NCBI RefSeq assembly: GCF_019049625.1
Contig: NZ_JAFMOY010000133.1
Location: 434,001 to 498,000, forward strand
Direction of reading: 5' to 3'
Length of the DNA stretch: 64,000 nucleotides
From: Rahnella ecdela
GTDB taxonomy: Bacteria > Pseudomonadota > Gammaproteobacteria > Enterobacterales > Enterobacteriaceae
The notes below the pieces were generated by a model. It did no database searches, was not told where the DNA came from, and saw only the letters and a program-made list of their open reading frames with translations. This document shows, piece by piece, positions 63,360 to 64,000 of this stretch. Each line of letters starts with the position of its first letter. Positions within the stretch are counted from its first letter, which is position 1. A program made the position numbers and the translations under genes.

Positions 63360-64000
63360 TCAGAAACGGAATGTGGCTGTTGCAACAACCTGACGATCTG
63401 AACCCCAGTAACAGGCGTAATCGCGGTAGCAACTGGCAACATATTCGCGATCCAACAAGTTGTTGATGTTCACACCCACGGAAGAACCCGGCAGGCCGAA
63501 GCGGCCCAAATCGTATTTAACTGTGGCATCAACCAGCGTGTATGAGGAGACATTGAAAGCGTCATTCTCTTTGTCTGCATTCACGCCGTTCGCCGTGTAG
63601 AAACTGGAACTGGCACCGACATAACGCACACCGGAACCGATGGTCAGGCCGCTAAGTGCCGTTTCGTGGAAGGTGTAATCAGCCCACAGGGACGCCATGT
63701 TTGCCGGCACTTCAACAGGACGCTTGCCTTCGAAATTGGTGTCATGCGTGTATTTCGCATCGGTGTAGGTGTAAGACGCCGTGATGTTGATGTTGGCGTT
63801 AACTGCGGCTTTAGCTTCGAGTTCGACACCGCGTGAACGGATTTCACCAGACTGAACGCTGAAGTTGGCATCAGACGGGTTGGCCGTCAGGTTTTTATCT
63901 TTCGTGAGCTGGTATACCGCTGCCGTCACGCTGATCGGACGATCGTTCGGGATGTATTTGATCCCGGCTTCGTACTGTTTACCCATTGAAGGATCGAACG
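63360..64000 (-). CDS. fhuA: FhuA: TonB-dependent ferrichrome receptor (C-terminal part; 5' end outside window)
   Basis: About 213 C-terminal residues of the 22-strand outer-membrane barrel, open to the window edge. PFDPSMGKQYEAGIKYIPND-type sequence begins the visible part, with repeated barrel strands and short turns. The last strands NINNLLDREYVASCYRDYAC and YWGSDRQVVATATFRF match E. coli FhuA, including the paired cysteines and terminal Phe needed for BAM-dependent insertion. It imports ferrichrome with TonB energy. The promoter and any Fur box lie outside the window. Confidence 0.93.
   Translation of the reverse strand, partial: FDPSMGKQYEAGIKYIPNDRPISVTAAVYQLTKDKNLTANPSDANFSVQSGEIRSRGVELEAKAAVNANINITASYTYTDAKYTHDTNFEGKRPVEVPANMASLWADYTFHETALSGLTIGSGVRYVGASSSFYTANGVNADKENDAFNVSSYTLVDATVKYDLGRFGLPGSSVGVNINNLLDREYVASCYRDYACYWGSDRQVVATATFRF

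Noticed and set aside
1-64000. CRISPR arrays, tRNA/rRNA genes, insertion sequences, integrases and attachment sites.
   Set aside because: I looked for regularly spaced repeats, tRNA-like cloverleaf ends, transposase motifs and terminal inverted repeats and saw none. A dedicated search could still find a small RNA.

Overview
The window is a stretch of chromosome from a Gram-negative enterobacterium (order Enterobacterales). The block running from fhuA through hemL, clcA, erpA, btuF, mtnN, dgt and degP to cdaR keeps nearly the E. coli order. Gene content points to Yersiniaceae, and Rahnella or a close relative is my best guess, but this is inferred from content and not from a marker gene. There are no rRNA or tRNA genes, no insertion sequences, no CRISPR array and no clear prophage.

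Region 1 (1-12.5 kb) is the promoter-proximal half of an exopolysaccharide/capsule operon on the minus strand: wbaP, wza, wzb, wzc, wzx, two glycosyltransferases and an O-antigen-polymerase/ligase-like membrane protein cut by the left edge. The order matches the start of the amylovoran/stewartan type loci (amsG-H-I-A). Its long leader holds a JUMPstart/ops element (RfaH target) and an upstream RcsAB-box-like sequence. Two terminator-like hairpins lie inside the operon. Directly upstream sit a degenerate EAL protein resembling YdiV and a LuxR-type regulator resembling RcsA. A second RcsAB-like site lies in the long AT-rich gap beyond it.

Region 2 (12.5-35.2 kb) is an accessory transport and regulation region: a type II P-type ATPase; an RND efflux adaptor and pump translationally coupled to an acyltransferase-3-like membrane protein; an XRE-cupin regulator divergent from an AzlCD amino-acid exporter; the putrescine importer PlaP; a PAS-GGDEF diguanylate cyclase; an AraC regulator next to a LysE exporter and an unrecognised HDxxH protein; a DUF1345 membrane protein; an amino-acid ABC importer lacking its ATPase followed by an aminotransferase; a LysR regulator divergent from a DHA2 efflux pump; and YdcF.

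Region 3 (35.2-44.8 kb) carries a complete Csu-type (archaic chaperone-usher) pilus operon: three spore-coat-U pilins, chaperone, usher and two-domain tip protein. It is followed by a cold-shock-domain fusion protein, AlkB, a small P-loop kinase-like protein and a shikimate-dehydrogenase-like protein.

Region 4 (44.8-64 kb) begins with the D-glucarate genes gudP-gudX-gudD next to their probable regulator cdaR, whose promoters share a GCAAATGC motif. Then come degP with a sigma-E-type promoter, dgt, mtnN-btuF, an 81-residue secreted pilin-like protein where E. coli has yadS, erpA, clcA, hemL and the ferrichrome uptake genes fhuB, fhuD, fhuC and (partial) fhuA.
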